Assembly: GCA_964499285.1 (NCBI GenBank)
Contig: CAZCLA010000016.1
Location: forward strand, 4,941-68,940
From: JAGFIY01 sp964499285
Lineage (GTDB): Bacteria > Bacteroidota > Ignavibacteria > Ignavibacteriales > Melioribacteraceae
Length of the DNA: 64,000 nucleotides
Direction of reading: 5' to 3'
Positions 6,456-15,443 of this stretch are shown here, piece after piece. Position numbers and translations under genes: made by a program. Each line of letters opens with the position of its first letter. The stretch's first letter is position 1. The notes beneath the pieces were generated by a model. That model ran no database searches. It worked only from the letters and a program-made list of their open reading frames with translations, and was not told the DNA's origin.

Positions 6456-8492
6456 ATGAAAACCGACACAGTTGTAAGTGAAAACGTATTGGCAAAACAA
6501 AAACCATCTAACGGAAACTCGAGCAAATCCGGGTCTAGAACCAAAGTTGTGCTTGCCGGAAATCCCAACGTAGGCAAGTCGGTTTTTTTTAATCATCTAA
6601 GCGGTATGTATGTTGATGTTTCAAATTTTCCGGGGACTACCGTTTCAATAACTTCTGCACAATATAAAAACTACAACGTATACGATTCTCCGGGTACTTA
6701 CGGTGTTTCAGCATTTACTGAAGAAGAAAAGGTAGCACGCGACATTATTCTTTCTGCGGATGTAATTTTAAATGTTGTTAACAGCCTTCATCTTCAAAGA
6801 GATTTATTTCTTACGCTGCAGTTAATCGAAATGGGAAAGAAAGTTTCGGTTCTCCTAAATTTTTCTGATGAGGTTAAGAAAAACAAAATAAAGATTGACG
6901 TAGAAAAACTATCACAACTGCTTGGTGTTGAAGTAATTGAAACTTCCGCAATAAAAAAGGAAGGTTTTGACAGACTTGATTTCGCAATCGAAAATGCCCG
7001 AATCGGCAACTGTGATCAAAAAGTAAAAGAATTACTTTCAGATACCACTGATATAACCGGTAGTGAAGCAGAAGCATTACTGATTAAAGAAGGCGATATC
7101 GATATCGCCAAGCGCAACAATACACAATCCGGCACTGTGGATGATAGAGAATATCTTTACATTCAAAGAAGAAACCGGGTAAACAATATTGTTGATCAAG
7201 TTGAATTTGAGGATTCAAAAAAGGGTTTAATTTTTAGTAAACTGGGAAGAATGACGCTTAACCCGTTTACCGGTATTCCAACTCTTGCTTTAGTATTGCT
7301 CGTGATTTATTTCTTTGTTGGTGATTTAATTTCACAGCGGGTTGTGGATTATACTGAAAACCAAATTGGTGTAGGAATTTTTGAATATAATGTAAAATCA
7401 TTGGTTGCGGATTTTACATCATCAACAATTACCGTTGAAATTATTGGAGATGACGATGCAGTGATTGACAGCCGCACATTTGAATTTCCGGAAGGAAAAT
7501 CTGCGAATCCAGAATTAGCAGAAAAATTCGAGGCATACTCATCACAAGACGGCTCAGTTTCTGATTTCGTTTTCGAGAACCCGATTGCAACGTTACTATT
7601 TGGTGAGTTCGGTGTACTGACCATGACTATAACTTATCTCCTATTTTTACTGCTTCCTCTTGTGATGGGATTCTATTTCGTTATGGCAATCCTTGAAGAC
7701 AGCGGTTATCTTCCAAGACTTGCTACGATGCTTGACAGAACTCTCAACAGGATCGGATTAAACGGTAAAGCCGTTATCCCAATTATGCTGGGTTTTGGAT
7801 GTATAACAATGGCAAACATTACAACAAGAATTTTAGGAACGAATAGAGAGAGATCCATTGTAACCGCAATACTTCAATTTGTAATCCCCTGCTCTGCTCA
7901 GTTAGCCGTAATTGCTTTTCTCCTTGCAAGAGCCGGAACCGTTCCACTAATTATTTTTATGGTGACAATTTTTACAATTTTGATTACACTTTCTACAATT
8001 CTCAATCGATTACTTCCCGGAGAATCCTCTCCCCTACTGCTTGATCTTCCGACAATGAAAATTCCACAACTTAAAAATGTATTAAAGAAAACAGTATTCA
8101 GAGCTTACGGTTTTATGAAAGAAGCTTATGTTTGGTTTTTTGTCGGCGCACTTGGTGTCGGATTAATGCAAATTACAAACCTTCTCACGGTATGGCAAAA
8201 TCTACTTGAGCCACTTACAACAAATTGGCTTAAACTGCCCAAAGAAGCCGCTAATGCATTTATAATGGGTATGGTAAGAAGAGATTTTGGCGCAGCAGGC
8301 TTGTTTGATATCAATCTTTCTGCAATGCAGATTACAGTTGCTATAATTACAATTACTATATTTGTGCCTTGTATTGCTTCGTTTGTTGTAATGTTAAAAG
8401 AAAGAGGATGGAAAGAAGGAATTTCTATCTGGATCGGGACATGGATAACTGCTTTCTTTATTGGTGGTCTCGTTGCTCAAATAATTATTTAG
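6456..8492 (+). CDS. feoB: Ferrous iron transporter FeoB
   Basis: The protein has 678 aa and an N-terminal G domain: G1 GNPNVGKS near residue 35, G2 FPGTT, G3 DSPGTYG (DLPGTYS is common) and G4 NFSD. The membrane core carries the two gate motifs, LGFGCITMAN and FVIPCSAQLAV, each with its key Cys, and later MGMVRRDFGAAG. Between the first and second membrane segments (about residues 291-383) is an unusually long soluble, beta-rich acidic stretch. ATG at 6456 is preferred; an in-frame TTG at 6435 would overlap feoA. It imports Fe(II) across the inner membrane. Confidence 0.95.
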   Translation: MKTDTVVSENVLAKQKPSNGNSSKSGSRTKVVLAGNPNVGKSVFFNHLSGMYVDVSNFPGTTVSITSAQYKNYNVYDSPGTYGVSAFTEEEKVARDIILSADVILNVVNSLHLQRDLFLTLQLIEMGKKVSVLLNFSDEVKKNKIKIDVEKLSQLLGVEVIETSAIKKEGFDRLDFAIENARIGNCDQKVKELLSDTTDITGSEAEALLIKEGDIDIAKRNNTQSGTVDDREYLYIQRRNRVNNIVDQVEFEDSKKGLIFSKLGRMTLNPFTGIPTLALVLLVIYFFVGDLISQRVVDYTENQIGVGIFEYNVKSLVADFTSSTITVEIIGDDDAVIDSRTFEFPEGKSANPELAEKFEAYSSQDGSVSDFVFENPIATLLFGEFGVLTMTITYLLFLLLPLVMGFYFVMAILEDSGYLPRLATMLDRTLNRIGLNGKAVIPIMLGFGCITMANITTRILGTNRERSIVTAILQFVIPCSAQLAVIAFLLARAGTVPLIIFMVTIFTILITLSTILNRLLPGESSPLLLDLPTMKIPQLKNVLKKTVFRAYGFMKEAYVWFFVGALGVGLMQITNLLTVWQNLLEPLTTNWLKLPKEAANAFIMGMVRRDFGAAGLFDINLSAMQITVAIITITIFVPCIASFVVMLKERGWKEGISIWIGTWITAFFIGGLVAQIII

Positions 8493-8505
8493 AAAGGAAT
8501 TTTTC

Positions 8506-9237
8506 TTGACCAAAAAACAAAAAAAATATACACCGAAATACCCGCTCGTTTGGCAAAAGGATGATTTTTTTATAGAAATCTTCTGTTCGATTCCAAACAT
8601 TGCAACGGGGATTCTTTTGACTACAGATGAATCATTTTTTGTAATTGATCCTGGAGATGGAATTCTTAGAGATCTGAACAAAACTCTTAACGCAAGTGAA
8701 ATTTTGAATATTTCAGACATTTTTATCACTCATGGTCATCACGATCATGTTGGAGGAGTTTGGTCATTTCTTACCTATCTAACAGTTATGAGAAGGAAGC
8801 AGACTTTAAATATTTACTATCCGGAAGGCTGTGTTGAAATCGAAAGTATTTACAGAGCATTTTATGAAGTTTATGAACATGAAGTGAATTATAAAATAAA
8901 TCTTAAAAAAATTACCTCCGAAAGAGCTATTAGAAGAAAGAACGTAGTAATAAAACCTTTTAAAGTTAATCATAGAGAACCGAATGATACCGGAGATGGA
9001 TCTTTCGAAATACCTTCGCTCGGGTATAAATTTTCATATCAAGGAAAAACAATCTGCTATGGAGGTGATACTGCATACTGTGAAAATTTGGTAAAACATG
9101 CAAAAGATTCTGATCTTGCAATTATTGAAGCAGGAGCAGAAGACGAATCTCAAGCTGAATTACACATGACAATGGAACAAGCCAGTAAAATCGGGGAATC
9201 CGCAAAAGAATATTTTCTGGTTCACGTTCCCGAATAA
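8506..9237 (+). CDS. MBL-fold metallo-hydrolase
   Basis: The protein has 243 aa. The metal-binding motif THGHHDHVGG and a distal metal Asp in CYGGDTAY mark a metallo-beta-lactamase fold hydrolase. The exact substrate is not predictable; the family includes RNase Z-like, glyoxalase II-like and phosphodiesterase members. The start is TTG at 8506 with AAAGGA seven to eight bases upstream. It follows feoB by 13 bases on the same strand and may be co-transcribed, though an iron role is not implied. No signal peptide is visible. Confidence 0.85.
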   Translation: MTKKQKKYTPKYPLVWQKDDFFIEIFCSIPNIATGILLTTDESFFVIDPGDGILRDLNKTLNASEILNISDIFITHGHHDHVGGVWSFLTYLTVMRRKQTLNIYYPEGCVEIESIYRAFYEVYEHEVNYKINLKKITSERAIRRKNVVIKPFKVNHREPNDTGDGSFEIPSLGYKFSYQGKTICYGGDTAYCENLVKHAKDSDLAIIEAGAEDESQAELHMTMEQASKIGESAKEYFLVHVPE

Positions 9238-9258
9238 CAATTATATTAAGAGGATTAA

Positions 9259-11052
9259 ATGAAAATCAAAATGAGTATTTCACTCGTTGTATTGGTATTT
9301 TTTGCTGGATTTTTAATTCAGACCGAAGATCCAAATATTACCGAGACAGAAATAAAGGATCATATTACGTATTTAGCTTCGGATGAATTAAAAGGTAGAT
9401 TTTCCGGAACTGCCGAGGAAAGAATAGCCGGCGAATATATTAAAAATGAATTCGAAAAAGCCGGACTTCTTCCAGCATTCAACGGAAGTTATTTTCAAGA
9501 ATTTTCTTTCATAGAAGGAATTTCACTCGGGGAAAGCAATTTTGCATCGATGATCATTAATAATGAAGTTTTTGAGTTGGAATATAATAAAGATTTTATG
9601 ACTGCTCCTTTCTCCAGACAAAGCTCGACTGAAGCTGAGGTTGTTTTTGCCGGTTATGGTATTTCCGCACCAAAACTAGTCTATGATGATTATGCAGACA
9701 TAGACGTAAAAAATAAACTTGTTTTAGTTTTTCGGTTTAGTCCCGAATATGCAAACCCTCATTCGCAATTCGATGCTTATTCAGCATTTAGAAGTAAAGC
9801 TGCTGCGGCAAAAGAGAGAGGTGCGTTAGGAATTATTTTTGTAAACGGACATTTACCGGAAACCGACGAGGATAATTTTATGGAGTTCCATTATGACAGA
9901 GCACCTGGAATTGATAATTTCTCCGCGGTCCAAATAAGCCGCAAAATTGCAGATCAAATTTTCAGTTCTGAAAATATTGATATGAAAGAACTACAGAAAA
10001 GAATCAGTGAAAATATGAAGCCTGAATCGATGCTTCTGACAAATGTAAAATTTAAACTAAACGTTGAAGTAAATGAAGTAAAAAAAATCGGAAGAAATGT
10101 TGGAGCTTTCCTTAAGGGAATTGATGAAACCTTATCTTCGGAAATAATTGTACTTGGTGCGCATTATGATCATTTAGGGATGGGTCAGTATGGTTCACTT
10201 TATCGCGGAGACGAACCAATGATCCACAACGGTGCCGATGATAATGCGTCAGGAACAACAGGGGTGTTGGAAATAGCTGAGAAACTCAGTCTGGGTGAAT
10301 ATAAACCCAAAAGGTCTTTCTACTTTTTTGCATTTTCCGGTGAGGAACTTGGATTGCTTGGCTCAAACTATTTGGTTAACAATTTTCCTGCACCAATTGA
10401 AAATGTAGCGGCAATGATAAATATGGATATGATTGGTAGAATGAATGAGGAAAAATCCCTTTCTGTGTTCGGTATAGGCACTTCATCAAAATGGAAAGAA
10501 ATAATCGAAGCAAATAATAGCAATAGATTCAATCTTTCCCTCAACGATGACGGTTACGGACCAAGTGATCATTCATCATTCTACGGTAAAGAAATTCCAG
10601 TGTTGTTTTTTTTCACCGGTACTCATACTGATTATCACAGACCCTCGGATGATGCTGATAAAATAAATATTCCAGGGCAGAAACTAATTCTTGATTATGT
10701 ATATGATGTCATTCGAGAGATAGATAATTTGGAAAACAAGCCTGATTATATAAACGTTCCCCGAAAACAGGACAGTAATATGGGCGGATGGAAGGTTTAT
10801 GTCGGAACAATCCCGGATTACGCTTATTCGGGTGAAGGTTTTAGATTAACAGGTGTATCACCTGGTAGTCCTGCAGAAAAAGCAGGAATAAAAGGAGGCG
10901 ATATTATGCTCAAATTCGGAGATCGATCTATTAATAATATTTACGATTACGTTTATGCTCTTCAGGAGTACGTCCCCGGAGATGTCGTCGAAATTGAAAT
11001 TAAACGAGGCGAAGAAACAATCAACCTCAAACTTGAATTGGGAGCAAAATAA
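9259..11052 (+). CDS. Secreted M28 aminopeptidase with PA and PDZ domains
   Basis: The protein has 597 aa. An N-terminal signal segment (MSISLVVLVFFAGFLI) precedes a PA (protease-associated) insert at about residues 100-250. Two-zinc M28 catalytic residues follow: His in GAHYDHLG near 301, Asp in NGADDNASG near 327, Glu-Glu in GEELGLLGS near 361, Asp in MDMIGR near 389 and His in PSDHSSF near 436. A C-terminal PDZ domain (about 500-597) contains GSPAEKAGIKGGD. It is a periplasmic or exported aminopeptidase. It converges on the M23 gene with only seven bases between stops. Confidence 0.92.
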   Translation: MKIKMSISLVVLVFFAGFLIQTEDPNITETEIKDHITYLASDELKGRFSGTAEERIAGEYIKNEFEKAGLLPAFNGSYFQEFSFIEGISLGESNFASMIINNEVFELEYNKDFMTAPFSRQSSTEAEVVFAGYGISAPKLVYDDYADIDVKNKLVLVFRFSPEYANPHSQFDAYSAFRSKAAAAKERGALGIIFVNGHLPETDEDNFMEFHYDRAPGIDNFSAVQISRKIADQIFSSENIDMKELQKRISENMKPESMLLTNVKFKLNVEVNEVKKIGRNVGAFLKGIDETLSSEIIVLGAHYDHLGMGQYGSLYRGDEPMIHNGADDNASGTTGVLEIAEKLSLGEYKPKRSFYFFAFSGEELGLLGSNYLVNNFPAPIENVAAMINMDMIGRMNEEKSLSVFGIGTSSKWKEIIEANNSNRFNLSLNDDGYGPSDHSSFYGKEIPVLFFFTGTHTDYHRPSDDADKINIPGQKLILDYVYDVIREIDNLENKPDYINVPRKQDSNMGGWKVYVGTIPDYAYSGEGFRLTGVSPGSPAEKAGIKGGDIMLKFGDRSINNIYDYVYALQEYVPGDVVEIEIKRGEETINLKLELGAK

Positions 11053-11059
11053 ATTTATT

Positions 11060-12325
11060 CTATTTAACGGCTAAATTCGCTTTATCAGAATTGCCGGTTT
11101 GTATTTCATTAAGGCGGTTTATCATTTCAGTTTTCAATGAATCATAAGCCGCTCTATTTTCCTCATTGATAGGTTTTGATGGAGGAAACTCCTGAGTCAA
11201 ATAATTTACAAGCTGCCCGTTCTTCCAAAATCGTAAATCCAGATGAGGACCAGTTGATAAACCAGTGCTTCCAACATATCCGATTATTTGACCCTGCTTA
11301 ACTCGAGCTCCCGGTTTTACTCCTTTCCCATACTTCGATAAGTGAAGATAACCGCTTGAGTAAGTTGAGTTGTGTTTGATCCTCACATAATTACCGTTTC
11401 CGCCTTTATACTGTGCTTCTTGTACCACTCCGTCACCGATTGCTTGAACTGGAGTACCGGTTGGAGCAGCATAATCAACCCCGAGATGGGGTCGGTGTTT
11501 CTTGAGAACCGGATGAAGCCTGCTGTGAGTAAAACGTGAACTAATTCTCGTAAACTTTAATGGAGCTTTTAGGAATGCTTTTCTCAAGCTGTTTGCATTC
11601 TCGTCAAAATAGTCTATTTCATCTTCTTGTGAGAAATAAAAACCCCAAAAATCTTTACCGCGATGGTTAAAAAGTGCGGCTTTTATTCTACCGATGCCAA
11701 TTGATTGGGACCCGATAAATGCTTCGTCATAAATCACTTTAAAATAATCACCTTGCTGAATTCCATAAAAATCGATCTGCCAGGCAAATACATCGGCAAG
11801 TTTTAAAGCGAGCACCGGACTTTCATTCTGAGCTGCAATAGTTTCAAACAACGAACTATTAATTATTCCGATAAATTCTTTTTCTGTTCTCCTAATTTCT
11901 TTTTGCCCTTTATTTACTATCAAGGAATCCCCAAACTCGAACAAAATGTAATTAACCGGATCAGCTTCGTAAATTATATACTTAATCGATTCAAGTGAAT
12001 CTTGTTCGGTGAAAAGTATAAAGTTATTGCCACTTCTTATTTTTCTTTCGTCAAAAAGATCGTTATCAACTTCTGTCATTTTTAAAATGGTTTCATACGG
12101 AATACCATATGGGAGTAAAATATCTGTCAAAGTTTCATTGGGATTTACTTCTTTGATCGAATAATTGAGTGAGTCGTCGTAAAAACCGAATATATTTGGT
12201 TCACTTATGACTGCCGAGATGTTTGATTCAATTTTTTGATCAGGTTCATCTGAACATGCAACCAAAACGAATAGCGACGTAAAACAAATGTAGATGAACA
12301 GCTTAAAAAATCTTTTCAACTTCAC
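11060..12325 (-). CDS. M23-family peptidoglycan endopeptidase-like lipoprotein
   Basis: The protein has 421 aa. The signal peptide ends in the lipobox LVAC, so it should be lipid-anchored. An N-terminal LysM/OapA-like domain (NETLTDILLPYGIPYE) precedes the LytM domain at about residues 275-390. The first metal motif is HRPHLGVDYAAPTGT (His...Asp), then the catalytic His in SGYLHLSKY. The final motif reads GPHLDLRFW, so the second His of the usual HxH is Asp. The start is GTG at 12325 overlapping a ribosome-site-like sequence. It acts in cell-wall remodelling, downstream of MoxR. Confidence 0.9.
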   Translation of the reverse strand: MKLKRFFKLFIYICFTSLFVLVACSDEPDQKIESNISAVISEPNIFGFYDDSLNYSIKEVNPNETLTDILLPYGIPYETILKMTEVDNDLFDERKIRSGNNFILFTEQDSLESIKYIIYEADPVNYILFEFGDSLIVNKGQKEIRRTEKEFIGIINSSLFETIAAQNESPVLALKLADVFAWQIDFYGIQQGDYFKVIYDEAFIGSQSIGIGRIKAALFNHRGKDFWGFYFSQEDEIDYFDENANSLRKAFLKAPLKFTRISSRFTHSRLHPVLKKHRPHLGVDYAAPTGTPVQAIGDGVVQEAQYKGGNGNYVRIKHNSTYSSGYLHLSKYGKGVKPGARVKQGQIIGYVGSTGLSTGPHLDLRFWKNGQLVNYLTQEFPPSKPINEENRAAYDSLKTEMINRLNEIQTGNSDKANLAVK

Positions 12326-12331
12326 CTCATC

Positions 12332-13324
12332 CTATTTTTGATTTTCCAAAATTCTGTTGATAATGTTTACCGAATCTATTCCGTCTGCTTCAGCGCTGAA
12401 GCTTGGAATAATTCTATGCCGTAGTACCGGAATCATAGACTTTCGGACATCGTCAATGTTCGGTGAATATCGCCCTTCGAACAAGGCACGAGTTTTAGCA
12501 GCAAGTATCAAATATTGTGAAGCTCTGGGTCCGGCACCCCAAGAAATTAATTCCCTTAGTTCGGGTGAACTATTTTGTTCACGTGTAGCAACAACTGTTT
12601 TGACAGCATATTCAATCACATTATCCGCAACCGGAACTTTTCTAACAAGTTCTTGATATTGAATAATTTTTTCAGCTGATAAGACTTTATTCAATTGCGG
12701 TAAATAGTCACCTGTAGTCGATTTGATAATATCAATCTCTTCCTCATATTCAGGATAATCAAGCCACAGACTGAACATAAATCTATCGAGTTGGGCTTCA
12801 GGAAGCGGATAGGTTCCTTCTTGTTCAATAGGGTTTTGCGTTGCGAGCACAAAGAAGGGTTCGTCCAATTTGTAGGACTTACCGGCTGCTGTCACAAAAT
12901 GTTCCTGCATTGCTTCAAGTAAAGCAGATTGTGTTTTAGGAGGTGTTCTATTTATTTCATCCGCTAAGATTATATTCGAAAAAATTGGACCCTGTATGAA
13001 ACGGAACGAACGTTTTTTCGAAACAGCATCTTCCTCGATTATTTCTGTACCCGTAATATCGCTCGGCATCAAGTCCGGAGTAAATTGAATTCTGCTGAAA
13101 CCAAGGTCCAAAACTTGGGCAAGAGTTTTTATTAAGAGTGTTTTTGCCAAACCCGGAACTCCAACTAATAAACAGTGCCCTTTAGCAAATAGGCTTATCA
13201 GTAAATCATCAATAATTTGATGCTGCCCAATTATTACTTTTCCGACTTCAGTCTTAATTTTATGGATATCTTCTTTTAAACTATCAGCGAGTGTTCTATC
13301 AGAAATTGCTTTAGTATCAGCCAA
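12332..13324 (-). CDS. MoxR-family AAA+ ATPase
   Basis: About 330 aa. Walker A is GVPGLAKT, Walker B is ILADEINRTPPKTQSALLEA, and sensor 1 is ATQNPIEQEGTYPLPEAQLD, the diagnostic MoxR signature. MoxR proteins are chaperone-like ATPases that mature metalloproteins or envelope complexes, usually with DUF58/VWA partners. None is adjacent here. The start is set at TTG 13324, where AAGGA lies five bases upstream and eight bases separate it from the previous stop. An in-frame TTG at 13351 would overlap that gene. Confidence 0.92.
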   Translation of the reverse strand: MADTKAISDRTLADSLKEDIHKIKTEVGKVIIGQHQIIDDLLISLFAKGHCLLVGVPGLAKTLLIKTLAQVLDLGFSRIQFTPDLMPSDITGTEIIEEDAVSKKRSFRFIQGPIFSNIILADEINRTPPKTQSALLEAMQEHFVTAAGKSYKLDEPFFVLATQNPIEQEGTYPLPEAQLDRFMFSLWLDYPEYEEEIDIIKSTTGDYLPQLNKVLSAEKIIQYQELVRKVPVADNVIEYAVKTVVATREQNSSPELRELISWGAGPRASQYLILAAKTRALFEGRYSPNIDDVRKSMIPVLRHRIIPSFSAEADGIDSVNIINRILENQK

Positions 13325-13332
13325 ATTATTCC

Positions 13333-14604
13333 TTAAATTTTTATTTCCCAATAAATTTTTTCTTTTACATCGTCAAGCCATTCATTAAAAAGATCTTCAC
13401 CTTTTTTGAATTCGGCAATTCTTTTAATTTCCTCATAATCAGTTTCGAGCGAAGGCAAGTGGGCTTCAATTCTTTTATCCAAACGTATTATATGAAAGCC
13501 ATATGATCCTCTGCCTACTTCCAATCTCTTCGGAAAACTTATTTCGCCTTCTTTTAATTTAAACACCTGATCCTGCATTGACTTATCCAGCTGCCCCTTT
13601 TCAAACGTCCCTAACTTACCTCCGAATTTAGCTGATGATTCATCATCGCTGAATTTTTTTGCGAAAAATTCAAAGGTGTTGACATTGTTCAAAATACTAT
13701 CTCTTATTTCTGTAAGTAGCTCAATTGCACGAAGATCTGCATCGTCGTCGACTTTGACACTTATAAGAATGTGCCTGGTGTGGATTGATTCACCGCGTCT
13801 CTCAAGAAGTTGAATTATATGAAACCCGACAGGAGATTCAATTACTTCGGATAGTTCACCTTCATTAAGCTTAAAGGCAGCAGCTTCAAACTCGGGAAAG
13901 AATACACCTCGTTTCACAAATCCAAGATCACCTCCGGCAGCTTTACTTCCAGGATCATCGGATTGAGCTTTGGCAATTTCCGCAAAGTCAGCTCCATTTT
14001 TTATCGAATCGAGCAAAGTTTGTGCGAACTTTTTTGCAGCCTCCTTAACCTTTTCACCAGCTTTCGGATTGATAAATATATGTGAGATCTCAAACTTTTC
14101 GGGAATCTGACCCAGTGAATCTCTGTATTCTGTAAAAAAATCTTCAACTTCTCTTTTAGTCACTTCTATCTTTCCGAACTTCTGCTGCTTTAATCTTTGA
14201 GCCATCAAATTTTTTCTGGTATCCTCACGCAGTTTTCTTTTAATTCGTTCAACCGACATTCCGTAAGCTTGTTCAAATCTTTCTTGTGAACCACCATACT
14301 GATTTATTAAATAACTTATTTGAGATTCAATTTGAGCTTCAACTTCTTGATCTGTCACCTGAATCGAGTCCAACTCGGCTTGAGCAAGAAGTAGTTTATC
14401 CTCAATCATTTTGTTGAGAATTTGTTTTTTTAATTCAGGGTCATCCGGATTCAAGTTCTGCTGAACTGCTGCAACCTGAGTGTACCAATTAACCTCGGAA
14501 AGCAAAATAATTTCATTATTTACAACGGCAGCAATTTTATCCAAAACATCCTGTGCCGGAATAATGGAATTGACAAATAATAATAAGAAAAAAATCTTTC
14601 GCAT
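13333..14604 (-). CDS. SurA-like periplasmic peptidylprolyl isomerase
   Basis: The protein has 423 aa. A signal peptide (MRKIFFLLLFVNSIIPAQ) is followed by a SurA N-terminal chaperone region (VVNNEIILLSEV) to about residue 165. Two parvulin (PpiC) domains cover about 172-275 and 278-385, with GGDLGFVKRG and GGKLGTFEKG motifs and GFHII endings. It likely escorts outer-membrane proteins through the periplasm. It is the third of three consecutive chaperone genes, starting two bases after the preceding stop and ahead of MoxR. Confidence 0.92.
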   Translation of the reverse strand: MRKIFFLLLFVNSIIPAQDVLDKIAAVVNNEIILLSEVNWYTQVAAVQQNLNPDDPELKKQILNKMIEDKLLLAQAELDSIQVTDQEVEAQIESQISYLINQYGGSQERFEQAYGMSVERIKRKLREDTRKNLMAQRLKQQKFGKIEVTKREVEDFFTEYRDSLGQIPEKFEISHIFINPKAGEKVKEAAKKFAQTLLDSIKNGADFAEIAKAQSDDPGSKAAGGDLGFVKRGVFFPEFEAAAFKLNEGELSEVIESPVGFHIIQLLERRGESIHTRHILISVKVDDDADLRAIELLTEIRDSILNNVNTFEFFAKKFSDDESSAKFGGKLGTFEKGQLDKSMQDQVFKLKEGEISFPKRLEVGRGSYGFHIIRLDKRIEAHLPSLETDYEEIKRIAEFKKGEDLFNEWLDDVKEKIYWEIKI

Positions 14605-14606
14605 AT

Positions 14607-15443
14607 CTATTTCCTTATAGATGCATCATACTTTGTAAAAAGCTCTTGCAAATATTTTCCTACAAGTTCGTTCCGTTTTGAAATGTAGTAACGTTGTGAA
14701 ACTAATTTTTTCACATGTAAAAATTCCGGAATTTCGCCTTTTGTCATCCGTTTGGTCAGTTTGACAACTCGATAAATATTTGGTTCCGTTTCGATTACAA
14801 TTGAAACCTCTCCACTGCTTAACCGGTTAAGAGTTCTAAAAAGTTCTGTAGGGGTAATATCGTGCTTGTATTTAAATACTTCATTTTGATACTCAATTAA
14901 AGAACCATCTCCTCTGAAGACACTCAATGCCTTTTTCCAATCGGAATCTAGAACAATCGACCGGAAATGAATTGCTTTCTCTTCTTCTGAAAATGCAACC
15001 GTGTTAATCAAGAAGGCATCATCCATAAGTAAAAATTCATCGGAGTTTTGTTTAAAATAGTTTTCAAGTTCAGACTGGGTTGCTTCTGGAACGTTCTCAT
15101 TTAAATATTTTTCAATAAGCAACGCCGATGCTAATTCTTTTCTGCTGTTTGAAATGATTGAATTAAACATACTGTCGGAAACAAAATTCTCGTTCATAGC
15201 TTCCTGATAAAGAAGTTCAGTCTCAACCCATCGACTTATGTACTCCTCCCGATAAATCTTGGAATACTTATAAGAACTCAATGCATTATCAACATCGGAT
15301 TTCGTAAGAATCTCGCTTCCTACAATTGCTTCATATTCATCCGGTTCATTCTTCTTGTCACACGAAATTAAAAATGTAAATGAAATCAATAATAGTAATG
15401 TTTTACATTTTCCCCGATTCAATTGCTTCTTGTAATAATTCAT
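14607..15443 (-). CDS. SurA/PpiC-like lipoprotein lacking a clear parvulin motif
   Basis: The protein has 278 aa. The lipobox LISC near residue 28 marks a lipoprotein. The rest follows the layout of SurA-type proteins: an N-terminal helical region (YEAIVGSEILTKSDVDNAL) and a C-terminal segment resembling a decayed PpiC fold (LSSGEVSIVIETEPNIYRVV). The GGDLG motif of active parvulins is missing. The open frame overlaps the upstream isomerase by 41 bases. ATG at 15443 lacks a visible ribosome site, so the true start may be a later TTG. It is probably a chaperone partner of its two neighbours. Confidence 0.75.
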   Translation of the reverse strand: MNYYKKQLNRGKCKTLLLLISFTFLISCDKKNEPDEYEAIVGSEILTKSDVDNALSSYKYSKIYREEYISRWVETELLYQEAMNENFVSDSMFNSIISNSRKELASALLIEKYLNENVPEATQSELENYFKQNSDEFLLMDDAFLINTVAFSEEEKAIHFRSIVLDSDWKKALSVFRGDGSLIEYQNEVFKYKHDITPTELFRTLNRLSSGEVSIVIETEPNIYRVVKLTKRMTKGEIPEFLHVKKLVSQRYYISKRNELVGKYLQELFTKYDASIRK

